The notes below the pieces were generated by a model. It was not told the origin of the DNA, made no database searches, and saw only the letters and a list, made by a program, of their open reading frames with translations. A DNA stretch of 64,000 bases from Chimonanthus salicifolius (Eukaryota; Streptophyta; Magnoliopsida; Laurales; Calycanthaceae): contig CM023541.1 in assembly GCA_013350335.1 (NCBI GenBank), positions 40,230,739 through 40,294,738 of the forward strand, written 5' to 3'. Below are positions 1-11,834 of the stretch, piece after piece. How positions within the stretch are numbered: the stretch's first letter is position 1; each line of letters opens with the position of its first letter. A program made the position numbers and the translations under genes.

Positions 1-1740
1 GCCGGGAGCGTTTCTTCTTCTGCACGTGTCGCACGTTTTCACTTCAACAAACAAACCGTTTTGGCTCAGAAATAAATAAATAAAGAAAATGGGGTAAAAA
101 TAATATTTTGAATTTATTATTAAAAACAAAAAAAACAGACAACGATACTTTGCTTGGAGAGGGAGAGCAACCAAATGTGGAGAAGCATGTTGTGCAATGA
201 TAGGATGAAAGGTGGGGCCCACAGTAGGGAAGCATTGCTTTCTCGGAAATCGAAATATTCTGTTTTGTAGAGAGAGAGAGAGAGAGAGGGGCTCCATTAG
301 CCGCCACGTTTGGGTGCAGACTGACAGAATTGGCCCCCACACTTCACCGACACAACTCTCTCCTCGGCCTTGGATCGCTCGTCTTCCACTCCTCGCCCCG
401 ATTTCCTCGTACCTTTTCTATTCTCTTACTATTTTATTCAATCAAAGGAGGATCACAATGCCCGATGCCCGCTGACGGGTCGGGTCGGGCTATCATTATA
501 GAAAATCAAATCTCTATTAATAATTCTTTTTGTGTTTATTTTCAAACATTTAATGTCTAAAGTTTTAGAAGACAAGTTTATTATTTCGGTGAATTTTAAA
601 TAATTAGTATTATAACTCTTCTAAATAAGATACATTCTGATATTCAATTCTGTAATTTTGAACTCGAGTAATTTATAATCAATACAAATATATATAAAAT
701 TTAAATCCCTTTTGAGTTTAATTCCAATATAAAACTCTTATGTTTTAAGATTATTATTCAGAAAATTTAAAATAAATAATTTAATTCAAATCTATTCTTT
801 CAAGTCTACAAGAGTTCATAATTAGTGTAAAAATTAGAATTGGTTCAAACAAGGTATAATTTGAAATATTTTAATCTAAATTAAAATTTAAAAAAATTTG
901 AATCACTCAAATTTACTTACTAATGTAAGTGAATTTCAGATTGTGCTTATAAATAATTAGAGATGTTATCTATTCTTGTGAATTTCACTCTTATCTTATT
1001 ATCTATTCATCAGAGATGATTAATTTTAAAGAGCTGAAATAATATAAACAAAATTTTTAATTCTAATGTTTATCTATTTTTTTTTATAAAAGTTGAGTTG
1101 GGATTGTAATTTGAGTTAAATTAGGCCAAATTGAAAAAAAAAATGTTGTTTTATATATAATTAATTCAAACCAATCTAACCCATTGGCATCTCTATTAAA
1201 ACCCATCTTTTAATTAAAAAAAAATAATGAAAATATATTTCATAAAGTAGAAAATTCCAAAGATGATGGTGACATTTTTTTATTCTTTCTCTTGTTGGCC
1301 CACAAATGATTTGGGTACCATCCCTTGGCCTTTGCAAGTGGTACCAATTCTCAAACATTCCTATGACCTTTCAATAAAATGAAGTTAAATAAATGATTAA
1401 GATAAGTATAAAGTAGTACCCTAACAAATGATTACAGCAATCTTCAGATTCTTTTCTAGTCACACTAATTATATAATAGCAACTATTTGATTAACGGTGT
1501 AGATATGATCACACATTCCCTTGCCTCATTTGATTATTCCTCACTAACCACAATCATAGAGGAAAAGCCTTGTGTAATAATGCTTTTCGGCCGATTTGTA
1601 ATGATTTGGCAAAGCCAATTGCAAATTTCTTTAAACTAGGGATGTAATAGGTTGGATAAAGGCTATATCTATGAATTTAATAATATGAAAAATTAAATAA
1701 ATTAAAAGAATTAAAATTTAAGCTCGTCGTATTATGTTAA
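1..1740. other. AT-rich intergenic spacer
   Basis: No gene is supported here. The first 480 bases are less AT-rich and carry a CACGTG G-box-like palindrome (23-28), a GA microsatellite (about 269-288) and a CT-rich stretch around 355-430. That could be a promoter or 5'UTR of a gene outside the window, but no coding frame with recognisable similarity is present. From about 480 the sequence is AT-rich with many short A and T runs. Confidence 0.5.
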
Positions 1741-2030
1741 ATGAGTGGATTAACTCTAAGTAATAGAGTTAAGAACGAAAATATTAAGAATAATTTAAAA
1801 ATAACATTGATAAACACTCACAAATTGAGAGAAACTCGTTTAAAATAGTTGAGTCATGTCAGTGGAAGACCAGACCAGATACAGGCCTTGTGCGTATGGA
1901 AGAGAGGTTACAGATTGGGGAAACGATAAAGAAAGACATGTTTGATTGTGAGGTGGCGAATGATATAATTTATGATATGGCGGTCAAATGGCAAACCGTT
2001 GAGAATATTATGCACTAATGAATAAAACGG
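1741..2030 (+). mobile_element. RTE-clade LINE, 3' fragment of the reverse-transcriptase ORF
   Basis: Reading from 1741 gives a decayed peptide starting MSGLTLSNRVKNENIK, then THKLRETRLK, a stop, and a GRPDQ segment. This matches the C-terminal end of plant RTE-type LINE ORFs, where a WMCG...RIRNE motif is followed by a KMRE.RLRWFGHV motif. The larger RTE copy elsewhere in this window (minus strand, near 18780-18900) reads MSGLTLKNRIRNERI at the same place, so the two copies support each other. Only the 3' end of the element is present, as expected for a 5'-truncated LINE insertion. The exact boundaries are uncertain. The fragment is non-functional. Confidence 0.6.
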
Positions 2031-2632
2031 CATTTGCATTTAAAGCTCTTTTAAATTTTAGTTGAAAATTTTATATATCATTAAATAATTAGTAACCCCC
2101 ATTTAAATCAATCACATGAAGACTCATTTAGACAACCTTTGAGATAATTTGGAATTAAAATGTTCCATTTTTAACTTTAAAATACTTTAACCATCTATAT
2201 TTAATTTAAATAGAAAAGAAATTGACCAACCCATGAGTTGAAGTTGTTGGCCACCGGCCTAAGTAGGTTCACCATCATCAATCCCCCACTTGTCTTTTTG
2301 TTTGTAAAATCAGATCAGTAATTACATAACAACTGGTTCAACCAGTCGTTCTAAAATTCTCAACACAGTGAACCTTCTTTAAAAGGTAAGCTAGAGCATA
2401 ACAAGAAGATAAAAGAGGTAATTGGACTGGTCAAAGTCTGGTCAGACCTGTCAAACATGTCAGTTTTGTTTCTTGGCTTTCTACAACTCACCAAATTTAT
2501 CCACACCTGACTCCTTAAACAAATTCCTGCCAAAACAATGTGTATTTTTTAAAATTGAAAATCTTGAGCTCAAAGTATTTGTGGAAAGCTTATTTAGATT
2601 TCAAAACTGTGTTAAATTCTTATAATTTTAAT

Positions 2633-2955
2633 TAGGGATGAAACTTGGGCCGGGTCTGCATGACTTGAATTTAAAAATTAAGTGGGTTGGGTTTTACATT
2701 TTTAAAATTAGAATCAGGTTGGGTTGAAGAAAAAAATCTTAAAATTCAAGTTGAGTCAAGTCAAGCTTTTTAAAAATTGACCCAACCTGACCCACTCAAA
2801 AAATCTAATATAGCATTTGGGTCCGGTCAGGCCAGCAATTCAGTTCAGCACTTGAGTTGAGTTGGGTAAGCAATTTGGGTCAGATTCAATAATTTCTTAT
2901 ATGGATTGGATTGGGTTATTAAAACTCGGCCTCAGCCATCTGAGTTTCAGCTTTA
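2633..2955. mobile_element. hAT-like MITE, copy 1 (323 bp)
   Basis: The left end reads TAGGGATGAAACTTGGGC and the right end, read inward on the other strand, starts TAAAGCTGAAACTC, so the termini are imperfect inverted repeats. The element is flanked by a perfect 8-bp direct repeat ATTTTAAT (2625-2632 and 2956-2963), the target-duplication length of hAT transposons. The interior is full of gggt/accc words such as GGGTTGGGTT and is non-coding. Two related copies lie at 7034 and 13072. Assignment to hAT is inferred from the duplication length and the TIR; no transposase is present. Confidence 0.75.
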
Positions 2956-3027
2956 ATTTTAATTAAAAATAATGTATCCTCTAAGATGAGTGAAATTTGA
3001 CTATAAAATACATTTATATTAATCCAA

Positions 3028-3205
3028 AGGAGTTAGAGTGACGGCCAAAAACCCACCTCAGGAAGTAAGAGTCCTGAGTTCAATTCTTAATGTATTTTAA
3101 AGAGACACTCTCTATAAATTTACTCAATATATGTAGATAGGAAGGATTGTACATGCCTTAAAAATTAATCGAGTGATCTTAAAAACCTCTGGCACTTGAT
3201 AAGAA
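3028..3205 (+). mobile_element. SINE-like repeat, family C, copy 1
   Basis: A tRNA-like head contains AAGAGTCCTGAGTTCAATTC, which resembles a degraded box B (GGTTCRANNCC). It is followed by a body ending in ATTAATCGAGTGATCT and an A-rich tail. A second copy sits at 59560-59720 with the matching segments AAGGGTCGTGAGTTCGATT and ATTAGTCGAGTGCTCT. The pairing of the two copies is direct. The SINE call is inferred from size, head and tail. Confidence 0.45.
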
Positions 3206-3956
3206 ATAAATAAATTTATATATGAAACTAATATAGATTAGATTGGTAGATAAAGCGGGCCAGTATGGCCCACTTAAAATTTGGTCAAATTAGCAAGTAA
3301 GTTCGTAGGGGGGAGTGAGGGAAACATGGTCCGAATTGCATGGAAATTTGTAGTGAGTTGGGAGGGAATTTTTACATAGAGTGAGTATCTTAGCCAACAC
3401 AATTTCTCACTTTCTTTCTTTTCTTGACTGACAATTAACTTTGACTGGTCAATATTTTGACTGCTTCCATGATAACCGTGCCACATCCCCCATTCCTTGC
3501 CAGCCTTTCAAAATTCAAAAGCTTGAAAACATGAGAGGTAGTAAAAAAAAAAACATTTTAAGTGGTCTACTAAATAAAGAATTATATGAATTACTTATTT
3601 TTTTCAAATAAACTCTAACTAAAATTAAAAATGCTGGTGGATTTCTATGGTTTTTGACTGATATTATTTGCTTGTATAATATGTTTTAAAGGAGAATTTC
3701 TATAATAAAAATGATAATAAATCATGTGAGGAATTCAAATAGGTTCAATTGGCTAGAGTCAATGTCTAAGATTCAATCTTTGTTATAAAAAAAATTCACA
3801 TATGATCATAATTAAATTTATAGAAAAGTGGGAGTAAATCTTATGGTATGTGAGAAATATTTTATGATATGATATTTCATGGCAAAATATATATATTTTC
3901 ATGGCAAATATTGATCTTTCAGCTCTTTTGGTCAAGTGGGAGATGTTGAAATATTA

Positions 3957-4112
3957 AATTTTTTTTTTGAATTTATGTGTGGGAAACTGTGGGAAACTCA
4001 GTGTAAAACCCCCACGGGCGATACCCACTATCCTTAGGGTACAACAGGTTAGGCCATGGGGCCTCGAACTTGGCATCTCCCGCTTCTTTAAGAGTAACCT
4101 GATAAATGAGAC
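3957..4112 (-). mobile_element. tRNA-derived SINE, family A, copy on minus strand
   Basis: The plus strand starts with a T-run (the A tail of a minus-strand element) and continues as the reverse complement of the family A consensus. Shared words include TGGGAAACTCAGTGTAAAAC, a CCCACTATCC segment and AGGCCATGGGGCCTCGAACTTGGC, with a degenerate box B at the last. Three other copies are at 5075, 25325 and 56885. Target duplications were not identified for this copy. Confidence 0.6.
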
Positions 4113-5074
4113 TTGGGGGCAGTTTTAGATATATATATGTAAGATTAGTCTCACCTTCACTGTAGAGTTAAAATATCTATTTTATTAAAAAAAAGTTCGA
4201 TCTAAGAAGGTTGATTAACCAATATCTCTCAATTGATATATTGGATATCAGTTGATTATTACCTTTCTTTTACTCCAAACTTTCATATGTATAAATTTTT
4301 CTAATGTTGTTATTGTTGATGATGATTATTATAATAAAATTTTAAATAAATAGATAATTAGATAGAGAGAGTATAATAGGATGACAGATGAACTAATAAT
4401 ACATTCAAAAGATGATTTTGCAGCACATGCACCGAGGCAAGACACTTTCATGGGATCTTAGCCCCTCATTAGTTGTGGACCATCTCAACATAACCTGACC
4501 CTGATCATGACCAAACATCTTAGACCATTAGTGCATGGGTGGACCACATGAGTACACTATATATATAGAAAAAGGGGCACTTCATTCATTTTTACATGTT
4601 TACATTTGGCCCAATTGATAGAATTAACAGTTATATTTTTAGATGAGGATATCATAAATTTATCGCAAATTATAATTGAATGATAAGAAAATTGATAATT
4701 TTATTATTTTTTCTAGAGACTGTAGGTTCAAGTTCTATATGCATCGAATAAACAATCTGTTTATAAAAATAATTTGAAAAATCTAAATATAAATGGATTA
4801 GATAATGACACATATTTTTTATCAACTAAGAGGGTTAAAATCATAATATTATAATAAATTATCATGATTCAATCTTAACCTTATAATTATGAGCATTTAA
4901 TCCTTAAAGTAGGACGTAGAGGTCAAAACAAGAACTTAATTGGCAGAGCATGGTATGGGCTTGAACCCTTAATTACATATCATTAATCTATAAATTTGAT
5001 AATCGAAAAGGTATCTAAAAGTTTCAAAAGAGAATATACTACAGAAATTTGGGTATTATTTAGAATTAAATTTA

Positions 5075-5232
5075 AGCTTTACTACTATAATATATAAGCG
5101 GAATTTGTCAAGTTCGGGCTCCGATGACCTAACTTGATGTACTATAAGGGCAATGAGTATCACCCATGGAGGTTTTACGTTGAGTTTCCTGCGATTTTCC
5201 ATACGTAAATTCAAAAAGAAAAAGAAAAAGTG
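5075..5232 (+). mobile_element. tRNA-derived SINE, family A, 5'-eroded copy
   Basis: The core reads CCTAACTTGATGTACTATAAGGGCAATG, then CACCCATGGAGGTTTTACG, GTTTCCTGCG and a final ACGTAAATTC before an A-rich tail (AAAAAGAAAAAGAAAAAG). The same blocks in the same order occur in the better preserved copy at 25325. The tRNA-like head is mostly lost or diverged. Confidence 0.6.
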
Positions 5233-7033
5233 CATGGACATTTATAATAAATCTAAATTAGTAAACTTATTTTTTTAGATTTATATTCAACTTTAGCTGA
5301 TATCTATTTGATGCATCATCTTTACTGTTGTTTTAATCATGATATGTAAAAATATTTATTAAATACTTTAATTTTTAAAAATAATTAAAGATGGAATGAT
5401 TCAATGGGGCTTGACTTTTGATAATTTGATAAGCCACATGAATTATACAAGTGTAGACCTTAAGGTTAAGAGAAAATCATCGGCCATAGATAGAGCTTCA
5501 ATCTACAACTTTACTAAATTATACAAATGTAGACCTAAAGATTAAAAGAAAATCTTCTACATGTGAATACAAATACCTACTGCAAGGTTAAAAGAAAATC
5601 TTCCAATACTGTTTTAAAATGATATAAATTTGGTATTTTCTATCTCAATATTTTTTCCTATCTTCCAAGTCATTTAATTGTTTCAATTCTAATTAATTAA
5701 ATTTCACATCAAATGATAACTCAAGACATGCATTAAATGAAACAATTGTAGTTTTTCATTTGCAAATCTATTATTGTAAATCTGAAAGGATCGTTCTGAT
5801 CGTCAAAATATTCATTTCATAAAATGAAATTTTGAGTTTGATTCACACTCAACCTCAACGTGTCATTTCCTTCAGATTTAACTGGTGTCTATAAGGATTA
5901 ATATCACCTCTGATATGAGGTGGAGATAACATATTATAAAAGAAAAAATGATCGCACATTTAAATTTTTGTCATTCTGTAAATTTATTATAAAAAAAATT
6001 CTTAATTAGAACTTTAAAAAGTAAAATCAAGTATTTGTTTTTCATCATCACATTTTTTTTTTCTAGTTTTCACACTTTGATACGTGTGTCCTTTCATGTG
6101 AGACAGTGGGTTCTTTCACGGGCACTGAAATGCGACGTACCAACGAAACCAAAAGAAAATACATGTATGAATGGCGGCCACTCTGCTCCAAAAAAAAAAA
6201 ATAATAACCCACCCATCCATCAGATCACATCAATTGATTGGACCGGCCATGAAAATGATTCTCACCGTTACTGTTCCTCTGATTCTTCCACCAAATATGG
6301 ACCACATCACCCATCATACATCACACCAATGTTTCATATTTCCACCATTGGAATTGCAGAAAGTGAAAAAAACACTCTCTCTCTTCCAGACCTCTTTCAC
6401 TCTCGTCCTCTGTTCATCACAGTCACAGACCAAATAGAAATTGACGTCCATCTTTGGGAGTATGTATTTTGTAATTTGGAGTTTGAATACAGACGTCAGT
6501 CATGAAACAACAGAAAAGAATCTTCTCTTCTCCTTCTTCTTCTTCTTCTTATATTATTATGAATGTGGGAATGAATACAAGATAGATGTTTCTTTCTCTG
6601 TTTCTTTGTTTCTTTCTGGAATTTTGAAAAAGAAAAACCAGAGAAAGAGAAGAAAGATCGGCGATTAATGGAGGAGAGAGAGGGGAGGGGTCCAGTTCTG
6701 AACATGGGTTGCACCATTCACGCCATTGGGCCCACTTGGCCTCACTCACTCATGAGTCAGTTTCAGATGGACTCGAATTTTTCATGCTTTCTCTGCGTGC
6801 AAGCCAAACACTTCCATCATCCCGTACGGAACAAGCAATCATTTCACTTCCTCCCCTCTTTCTTAAACACCTGTGCGGTTTGGAGGGATTCTCTTATTAT
6901 TCGACACTTGCCATCTCACATCTCTCAATAATTATTAAACATCTAACTCTCATTAACATTAAAACACTTCTCTCTCTTTTAATGAACTAAGGTGTTGAGA
7001 GATCACACTTAATTAATCCTTCAGAGACACACG
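5233..7033. other. Intergenic spacer without recognisable gene
   Basis: AT-rich to about 6100, then more mixed composition from 6100 to 6990 with CT-rich and GA-rich stretches, for example near 6533-6550 and 6668-6690. A reading frame of 156 codons covers 6035-6505 but shows no domain, has low-complexity composition and is overlapped by other chance frames. A TTTGAGTTTGATTCACACTC segment near 5830 resembles a degraded SINE box B, but the rest does not support a full element. Confidence 0.4.
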
Positions 7034-7359
7034 TAGGATTGAAATTCTAGTTGAATTGAATCGAGTCCAGTCGGATTATAATAGATTTAATTTAATCTAT
7101 ATTAAAGTTTATTGAATCCAATCCGACTCAAATTACTAATCAGAATGGCTCATTGACCTGATCCGAGTTAACTCGAGCGGTTTTTTTTTCTTTTAATTTG
7201 GTATACGTGGATTGAGTCCAATCCAATCCAAATTTCATGTAAAATTTTATTTTCCTAACTTGACTCGATCCCAAATTATAAATACATAACTCAAACCTAC
7301 TGATTTCTCGAGTCGAGTCATGCAGGTTAGGTTAAAATCCAACCCAAGTGTCACCCCTA
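7034..7359. mobile_element. hAT-like MITE, copy 2 (about 326 bp)
   Basis: The left end reads TAGGATTGAAATTCTAG and the right end is AAGTGTCACCCCTA, whose complement starts TAGGGGTGACACTT. The interior has the same GAGTC/CCGAC/AACTCGAG word usage as the copies at 2633 and 13072. The 8-bp flanks (GACACACG at 7026-7033 and GGTATGTG at 7360-7367) match at only 3 of 8 positions, though every difference is a transition. The target duplication is therefore only suggestive. Confidence 0.6.
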
Positions 7360-7879
7360 GGTATGTGAAAACCTTTTAATATGCAAACGCCAAATAAAAT
7401 TATAGGAAGTGACATTTTAAAGCTGAACATGAATCGAACAAAAGACCCTCGCTTTTTGAAGTGGGTTCTTGACCTTCAGACCAACCCCTCGAAGTTTAAC
7501 ACAATAATTCTCTTCATGCAAAAAGATTTTCTTGATTTAAGAAATTTGATGAAATTAAAAGAATTGTTCAAGTGTTTGTCTTGAAATCGAATCTAATTAT
7601 AATTTATAAAATGAAATTAATTATATTATACAAAGATAATTAAAATTAATATAAGATATGATGTTATCAGTGTGTTCACACTTGAATAACTTGTGTCAAA
7701 CAATGGTTAATGTTTTGTGTTTTGATAGAAATACTCTTTTATTGACTGAAATATCCTTAAATATCTTTATGTGAAGTCTATTTTGACACTAACATGTTTC
7801 AATTGACATGTGTAAGGAAACTGCCACTCATAATTCAGTACCAAATATTACCCACAGGATCCTTACTTGGTTTCTTGTT
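7360..7879. promoter_or_regulatory. Upstream region of the Dof gene
   Basis: AT-rich sequence between the MITE and the Dof transcription unit. It contains no supported coding sequence. It probably includes the distal and proximal promoter of the Dof gene, as the TATA-like site follows immediately. The hAT-like MITE lies about 520 bases upstream of that site, so this insertion may have displaced or added regulatory sequence; that is inference. Confidence 0.35.
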
Positions 7880-7888
7880 TATATATAT
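7880..7888 (+). promoter_or_regulatory. Candidate TATA box of the Dof gene
   Basis: TATATATAT lies about 117 bases upstream of the proposed start codon at 8005. It is followed by a strongly CT-rich leader (7916-7943 and nearby), typical of plant 5'UTRs with pyrimidine-patch core promoters. The position fits a transcription start near 7910-7920. No other TATA-like site lies as close to the start codon. Confidence 0.5.
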
Positions 7889-8004
7889 CCCACCAGCTCC
7901 GCTCCTTCCTTTGCACTCTCTCTCTCTCTCTTTCTCTCTCTCGTGGCTTCTTGTTTTTTAAATCCCATCAGCTTCTTCTCTCTCTGTCTATCAACTTTGT
8001 ATGG

Positions 8005-10452
8005 ATGGATCCTTCAAATGCACAACAGGTACTACACAATACCATTTCTCTTTCTTCTTCTAGATTGGTAACCTTTTGGAGATGTAACTGTTAGTGCTTA
8101 TGAATGGTATTCAAATGAGAATTTTTGCTTTTTTGAGTTTGAACCAAGTGGAAATAAAGAAGAATGGAAGAAAATAAGATGATCAGAGTGGTTTTGCTTT
8201 GCTGTAAGCAGTTTTTCTTTCGGTTTTGTTGTGTAAGTGGTTTTTCATTTGCAACAATTGATCTCTCTCTCTCTCTCTCTCTCTTCCAGTTGATTATTCT
8301 TCAGATTCCAAATATTGGATAAGAAAGGAGAAACAACGATTCAACCTTCTTTGTTTCTTATCTTCGCTCTAGATTTCAAATCTTTTAAGCGGAAATTTTC
8401 AAAGCTTGTGTGATAGGTATGAAAGTGATGAATTTAAATTTTGGGTTTGAAGTTTGAAGTGAGAAAGGTTAAAGAAAGAAGAGGAAAAATGAGATGATTT
8501 GAGTGACTTTTGGTTTTGTTGTAAGTGGGTTTTCATGATGGAAAATCTAACGGTATTCAAGTGAGATTTTTTTTTTGTATGTCTGGACTGAGAAAGAATT
8601 AAGAAAAATTAGATGATTTGGGTGGCTTTTCGTTTTGTTACTAGTGGATTTTCATGTCAGATAGTAAGAAGATCCATTTTTTTTTGGGTTTGAACATGGG
8701 AGGAATAACAAGAAGCTTTTCTTTTTTGAAAGAAAATGTGAATCTCTTATGGTTTTTATAAGTGGGTTTTTCATGTAAGATAGTAAATGGTGTTCAAGTG
8801 AGAATTTTAATTTTTGGGTATGAACTGATAAGGTGTAAAGAAAAATAGAAGAAAGAAAAAATGGTTTAAGTCGCTTCTGGTTTTGTTCTGGGTGGGCTTC
8901 CCATGTTGGAAGTGAATGATGTTCAAGTAAGAATTTTCATTTTCGGTTTGATCCAAGAAAATAAATGATTATATGCGTGCCTTTTGGTTTTATTTCAAGT
9001 GGGGTTTTGATTTTGGATATGGGTTTGATCGTGGCGATCTACTTTTGATTAAATCTTGAAGAGGAGAAAGCGGGTTCTCTCTTTCTCTCTCTTCCAAGAG
9101 TAAAGGCGATATGTCGTTGGTAAATTAGGGTTTCAATCCTTTTCATTTCAGACATCTTAAGAAAGAGCAAGAACACTTCTCTTATTGCATGATAAAAGGA
9201 AAATGAATTTATTCAAAACTTAAAACAAAGGGGTTTTCCATTGAAATCTTCTGCTTTCCTGTATAATCTAGAATGCAACCTATAGAGGAAGGACTAAAGA
9301 GAAATACCAAGAAATCCTTCCATTTCAAATGCTATAACAAAACCCTTCCTCATCAAAGATCCATTTACTCTTCTATCATTTCCACGGGCCTTACTTTGTC
9401 CTAGTTTCTTTTAAAGAAAACCCAGGCTTATAATATTCGAAGTGATTAGAGCACCTTAGTTTATGCTAGAGGTCTTGCCCTCGAAATCCTTGTAAGAACT
9501 TATCTGATGCATGGTGCTTGTAGGTGGTGCCATGCATTCGAGGTTTGACCGATGATCATCACAAAGTGAGGTCGGAGGGTTTCCGAAAAAACCCACTGCC
9601 TAGGATTTTTTTCCCATGAAATTGCAATAAAAAATTAACTTTTGTAACTTGTTTCCTCTTTTGTTCCTGATATATTTCTAGGCCATGGGTACCCATTCAT
9701 TGGAAGATGTGTTGGGCTGCAACAAACCACAGCAAGAGAAGAGAATGAGACCACACCCAGAACAAGCCCTGAAATGTCCAAGGTGTGATTCAACCAACAC
9801 CAAATTCTGCTACTACAACAACTATAGTCTCTCACAGCCAAGGTACTTCTGCAAGGGATGTAGGAGGTATTGGACTCAAGGAGGTTCATTGAGAAATGTC
9901 CCTGTTGGAGGAGGTTGCAGGAAGAACAAGAGATCTTCTTCTTCTTCAAAAAGGTCACAAGACCAATCACTCACTACCAACTCCAACCCACTTCCTCCCC
10001 TCCCATCCCTACCATATGACTCCAATGACCTCACCCTTGCTTTTGCCAGACTTCAGCAACAAACCACTAGGCAGGTGGGCCTTGATGACCACTCCACTTC
10101 CTTTCTAGGAAACCCAAATTCCATCCACACTGATGTTCTCAATTCCATGAAAACCAATTTTCTTGATGCACCCAGTGTTTTCCACAACTTCTACTATGGG
10201 CTTGGAGAATTGGAGGGTGTTGGTGGGGGTGAAGAGGTCATTCTCCCTCTTGAGGAAATGGGCACAATGGCCACAACCACAACAACAAGGCCAGGATCTT
10301 GCAAGGGCAGTGATGGTGAGAACAAACCATTGTGGGGAATGCAGTGGCAGCAGCATGGTGGAGATGGAAACATGGTTAATGACTCTGGAAGGGACTACTG
10401 GAATGGAATTGGGTCTTCTTGGCCTGGCCTTGTCAATGGCCCTCTCTTCTAG
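8005..10452 (+). CDS. Dof zinc-finger transcription factor
   Basis: Two coding exons are proposed. Exon 1 is 8005-8028 (eight codons, MDPSNAQQ), followed by a GT-AG intron 8029-9681. Exon 2 is 9682-10452. The product is 264 residues. The Dof domain carries the CX2CX21CX2C zinc ligands C40, C43, C65 and C68, with the diagnostic [18 protein letters not shown] stretch and a basic GGGCRKNKR end. Dof proteins are plant-specific nuclear regulators that bind AAAG cores. The rest is Ser-, Gln- and Asn-rich, ending in a [17 protein letters not shown] tail shared by a Dof subgroup. The short first exon and large phase-0 intron are common in the family, which supports this start; the Met at 9685 is a less likely alternative. 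The subgroup and target genes cannot be assigned. Antisense reading frames across exon 2 are shadows. Confidence 0.9.
8110..9020. repeat. Degenerate tandem repeat inside the Dof intron
   Basis: About five or six diverged units of roughly 100-150 bases fill much of the intron. Each unit carries a block like GATGATTTGAGTGGCTTTT, then GGTTTTGTTGTAAGTGGGTT, then TTCATGT, then GGTGTTCAAGTGAGAATTTT, then GGGTTTGAAC. Clear copies lie near 8110-8250, 8445-8570, 8575-8660, 8740-8830, 8860-8945 and 8960-9010. Several units contain a GTAAGTGG word that looks like a 5' splice site. Confidence 0.7.
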
Positions 10453-11834
10453 TTCTTCATCTTGGCAATCCCTTCTTCTTTCATGTCTGTAGACATTTTT
10501 CTTTTCTCTGTTAAACAGACTCAAGCATCATTTTTCACACCTCCTTCTTTCTAGTCTAGTGCATCCAACATCCCAACTGCATGCAGCAACTATCTGTTTT
10601 TCATTTCCATTTTTCTTTTTTCTTTTTGGGCGATGGAGTGAATATACATATTAAAGATTAAAGATAGATAGTGTTCTTCCATTATATTCCATTTGTTTCT
10701 GTTGTGAAGATGGGAAATAGTGATATCTCGAAAATTTGTGGCATAGGGAAATGTGTGTTTTTCCAACAACTGATACCAGAGAGAGGTAGGTTCTAATCAG
10801 TTCATGTATGCATCAGGGAGACGGGTGACATAGGGATGATAAATCTGCAAAGATTTATTTGCATCCGTAGAAGGTCATGAGACTAGTCTTTTGAGCTAGA
10901 AGTCCAGTCTTAATAGTAGTTGATTGACCAAGTTCTATATACATTCTTCACAATTGACATGGGACTCGGCCGTAGCACCAACAATTTCCAAGTAAGGAAT
11001 GTGATTATAGAGGAAGGTTTGATGGATTTTTATTTTAGGAAAGACAAGTAGAGAAGAGAAGTCCCTTTCTTGGGCTCTGCGGGTTGAAAGTGAATTCCAA
11101 TCTAGTGGGATGGTGTTACCAAAATATTCTTTTCATGATTGCTACTGACTGCAACAACAACCACCCTAATACTCTACTACCATACTCTTATTTTGAGGAA
11201 GATCTCTTACAAGAAAATTAAATGTCAGGAGAATAATATAAGGATGATGGATTTTCTCGATGTTGAGAGGAGCAGCAACTCTGGTGTGATAGCAACCAAA
11301 TCGAAGTTGGATTTGGAGAAGGAGAGCGTGGCCGGCATGATTCCTTTCGAGGTCGTGGGCTGTTTGTGATGTGCCCTAAGACAATTAAAAAAGACCTTTG
11401 CTGGAGAAGAGACATAAAATAATACAGATTTGCTTGCTTTATGTCACTGTTCATGCATAAGAAACATGTGAGACTCGAATAGACTTAGATTTCTCTGCAA
11501 CTAAGCTTCTTCTTTATCCAATCTATGCACTATTTATTCATTTTTCAAACCATGCACGTATCTTACACAAAGTCCCATCATACCCATCAAGATCTACTCT
11601 CTCGATATCATTAAATTAGAGAAATTTTTAATCAATCAGTGGAAAAAAAAAGTGGAGGTAGGATAAGAGGGCAATTTTTAAAATAATTGCGTCATTAAAA
11701 GAATAATAGATAGAGTTTTCATTGAATGATTTATTTAAGATATTTAATTTTAAAAAATGGCTATATAATGAAAAGGAATCAATGAACTCAAATCTTAGCC
11801 AATTCATGATTTCTCTAGAAAGTTCTATGACAAT
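10453..11834. other. 3' flank of the Dof gene and spacer
   Basis: The Dof 3'UTR probably ends between about 10600 and 10720, where AT-rich polyadenylation-like words occur; no exact site can be fixed. A frame at 11251-11369 could encode a 39-residue peptide starting MMDFLDVERSS, in slightly more gene-like composition, but it has no recognised family and no intron signals. I see no supported gene in the rest. Confidence 0.4.

Noticed and set aside
6035..6505. 156-codon plus-strand frame
   Set aside because: Low-complexity start, no domain, overlapped by other frames; best explained by chance in a less AT-rich stretch.
10105..10524. 139-codon antisense frame over the Dof gene
   Set aside because: It is a shadow of the Dof coding sequence, whose frame carries the zinc finger.
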